Positions 62,621-64,000 of a stretch of 64,000 bases of DNA are shown piece after piece (within the stretch, counting starts at the first letter, position 1; the number at the start of each line of letters is the position of its first letter). The stretch comes from Leptodesmis sichuanensis A121. Its GTDB lineage: Bacteria > Cyanobacteriota > Cyanobacteriia > Leptolyngbyales > Leptolyngbyaceae. Where the stretch lies: positions 1,302,001-1,366,000 of the forward strand of contig NZ_CP075171.1 of NCBI RefSeq assembly GCF_021379005.1, written 5' to 3'. The notes beneath the pieces were generated by a model that was not told the origin of the DNA, ran no database searches, and was given only the letters and a program-made list of their open reading frames with translations. Both the position numbers and the translations under genes were made by a program.

Positions 62621-64000
62621 ATGGCTTTTCACACTCCTCCCCAAAAACAGCAAGGCCACTATCGGTACGACCCAACCGCTTTACATCCAATGGGGCCAGC
62701 CCGGATCTTCCCCTACACTGGCGAAGATGGCCTGTTGCGGTATCTGTTCACCAGGTTTGGACACCGTTGGTTAGACCAGGGGAAATTGTCTCAACCCTGG
62801 GATTTGTTGCTGCAACAGATGCATCGGGGGTTGAAGCAGCTAGATGATGCCTGGAGCTATTTAACGACCCAATTGGTTGACTTTGAGCTGTTTCAGTCAG
62901 GGTGGTTGAATCTGGATTTGCCTCCCGATGAACAGTTTAATGCCAGCTTTGTCCGCGAGCGCCGCACCATGACCAATGCCCTGTTAGCGGCTAAAAAGGC
63001 ATCTGAATCAATCGGTTCCCTGGAGGTTGGCCGTCTCCACTTTTATGATGCGCTGCAACAACATGGCTATGATCGGCCTGAAACCTGGCAAATTCATCAA
63101 CGGGAGGAGGGCTTAAGCGATCGGGAGTTTGCCCGTCAGCGGGTAGCCGGACAAAACCCCGTCATGCTGCGGCAAATTCAGCCCGTGGATCAGCCTTTGT
63201 TGGATAGTTTACGCTCCCAACCACTGCAGCTAGGAAATGGGGATGCGATCGACCTGATGCAAGCTGCAGCCCAACACCGCTTATTTGTAACAGATTATCC
63301 CTTGCTGCAAAATTTATCTGCGGCAGATTTACAGCCTGGACGCTATGTGGGCAGTCCCGTGGCTCTGTTTCATCAATCCCCAACTGGATTGGAACCGATT
63401 TTAATTCAACTGGAACCAGGGAACATAGTCACACCAGGGACGAATGGTGGCCCAGCCGATCGCTGGATGCAGGCCAAGCTGTTTGTGCAGGTAGCAGACG
63501 TGACCTATCACGAGTTAATTACTCACCTGTGCGATACCCACCTGGCGATGGAAGCCTTCGCGATCGCTACACCGCGTCAGTTGCCCATCAATCATCCGCT
63601 ATATCGGTTACTCCGTCCCCACTTCCAATTTCTGCTGGCAATCAACACCCGTGGCAATGCCGTGCTGCTCAGTAAAGGGGCAGCCATTGATCAGTTGATG
63701 GCTCCCACTCGTGAAACCTCCCTGGAATTGATTAATCGGGCCTATCGAGAACACTCCTTTAGCGATCACGCTCTGCCCAAACTGATTCAACGTCAGGGAG
63801 TAGGGGCTGAGTTCCTGCCAGATTTTCCGTACCGGGATGATGCCTTGTTGCTGTGGGAGGCGATCGCCCGCTATGTGACTCGCTATCTGCAACGCCATTA
63901 TGCAGACAATGTGGCCATTCAGCAGGATCCTTACCTGCAGGCCTGGGCTGCTGAACTGGGTGAACCCCTGGCTTCCCGTCCTCGCTCCGAGTTTCCCCAA
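62621..64000 (+). CDS. Lipoxygenase-family protein, partial (3' end outside window)
   Basis: 460 codons, open to the right edge. The plant-type lipoxygenase iron site is visible: WMQAKLFVQVADVTYHELIT, then HLCDTHLAMEAFAIATPRQL and HPLYRLLRPHF, where the paired histidines of the first iron-binding helix fall in HLCDTH. No PLAT domain precedes the catalytic part, as in other bacterial enzymes. Lipoxygenases add O2 to polyunsaturated fatty acids. The C-terminal Asn/His and the carboxyl-end isoleucine ligand lie beyond the window. The ATG follows AAAAGGTT. Confidence 0.85.
   Translation, partial: MAFHTPPQKQQGHYRYDPTALHPMGPARIFPYTGEDGLLRYLFTRFGHRWLDQGKLSQPWDLLLQQMHRGLKQLDDAWSYLTTQLVDFELFQSGWLNLDLPPDEQFNASFVRERRTMTNALLAAKKASESIGSLEVGRLHFYDALQQHGYDRPETWQIHQREEGLSDREFARQRVAGQNPVMLRQIQPVDQPLLDSLRSQPLQLGNGDAIDLMQAAAQHRLFVTDYPLLQNLSAADLQPGRYVGSPVALFHQSPTGLEPILIQLEPGNIVTPGTNGGPADRWMQAKLFVQVADVTYHELITHLCDTHLAMEAFAIATPRQLPINHPLYRLLRPHFQFLLAINTRGNAVLLSKGAAIDQLMAPTRETSLELINRAYREHSFSDHALPKLIQRQGVGAEFLPDFPYRDDALLLWEAIARYVTRYLQRHYADNVAIQQDPYLQAWAAELGEPLASRPRSEFPQ

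Noticed and set aside
1-64000. tRNA, rRNA, tmRNA, RNase P RNA and CRISPR arrays
   Set aside because: T-loop signatures, conserved rRNA or rnpB blocks and regularly spaced repeats were looked for by eye and not found; a covariance search could still reveal a missed tRNA.

Overview
The window is chromosomal DNA from a cyanobacterium. It carries phycobilisome chromophore-lyase genes (two CpcT/CpeT paralogues), PAM68, Thf1/Psb29, NdhS, an FtsH protease, oxygen-dependent coproporphyrinogen oxidase and a cyanobacterial-type P450, and it is full of the HIP1 octamer GCGATCGC. Base composition near 50% GC, long intergenic gaps and many short palindromic repeats suit a Leptolyngbya-like filamentous lineage, but the sequence alone does not prove the genus. 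No tRNA, rRNA, CRISPR array or complete insertion sequence was recognised.

Layout. 1-4.4 kb: Uma2 nuclease fragment, MEKHLA protein, serine hydrolase, cytosine-deaminase-like enzyme, CpcT. 4.8-7.5 kb: pyrF with an overlapping lipoprotein gene, then tyrS. 7.9-12.7 kb (plus strand): class A PBP, ruvA, rpsO, PAM68, DAHP synthase. 12.8-20.2 kb: SbcC-like ATPase, L,D-transpeptidase, ComFB/CdgR-type protein, M23 peptidase, P450 and a gamma-glutamylcyclotransferase-like protein. 20.2-24.1 kb (minus): anti-sigma factor, ECF sigma (SigG-like), an unannotated 50-aa exported peptide, ftsH. 24.2-30.6 kb: nagA, REC-GGDEF cyclase, a small hydrolase-like protein, LysM-M23 peptidase, trmL. 30.6-32.4 kb is an accessory island with a MITE candidate, decayed 57-bp tandem repeats ending in an attC-like site, an IS66-type transposase remnant, a small membrane ORF and a DUF6888/DUF6887 gene pair. 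32.5-40.8 kb: Ski2-like helicase, then a ydaO-type c-di-AMP riboswitch in front of a universal-stress-protein gene, a Nif11 protein, an S9 peptidase, a rhomboid and an SDR protein. 41.1-51.2 kb is a surface-polysaccharide region (rfbB, rfbA, rfbC, three glycosyltransferase genes including a three-part fusion, and ddl). 51.4-64 kb: nadA, uvrC, HAS-barrel protein, ndhS, rodA, mrp, SRPBCC, hemF, STAS, CpcT-like, thf1 and a truncated lipoxygenase gene.

Themes. Cell-wall genes are scattered through the window: PBP1, L,D-transpeptidase, two M23 peptidases, nagA, ddl and rodA. Photosystem II upkeep is represented by PAM68, FtsH and Thf1. Cyclic dinucleotide signalling appears four times: the riboswitch (c-di-AMP), and three proteins linked to c-di-GMP by domain, namely a diguanylate cyclase with an intact I-site, a ComFB-domain protein, and an MshEN-like duplicated motif fused to an initiating sugar transferase. 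The riboswitch and that fusion protein are the most striking observations. Intergenic DNA holds at least three repeat families, one copy of which carries a nested insertion with an 8-bp target duplication.
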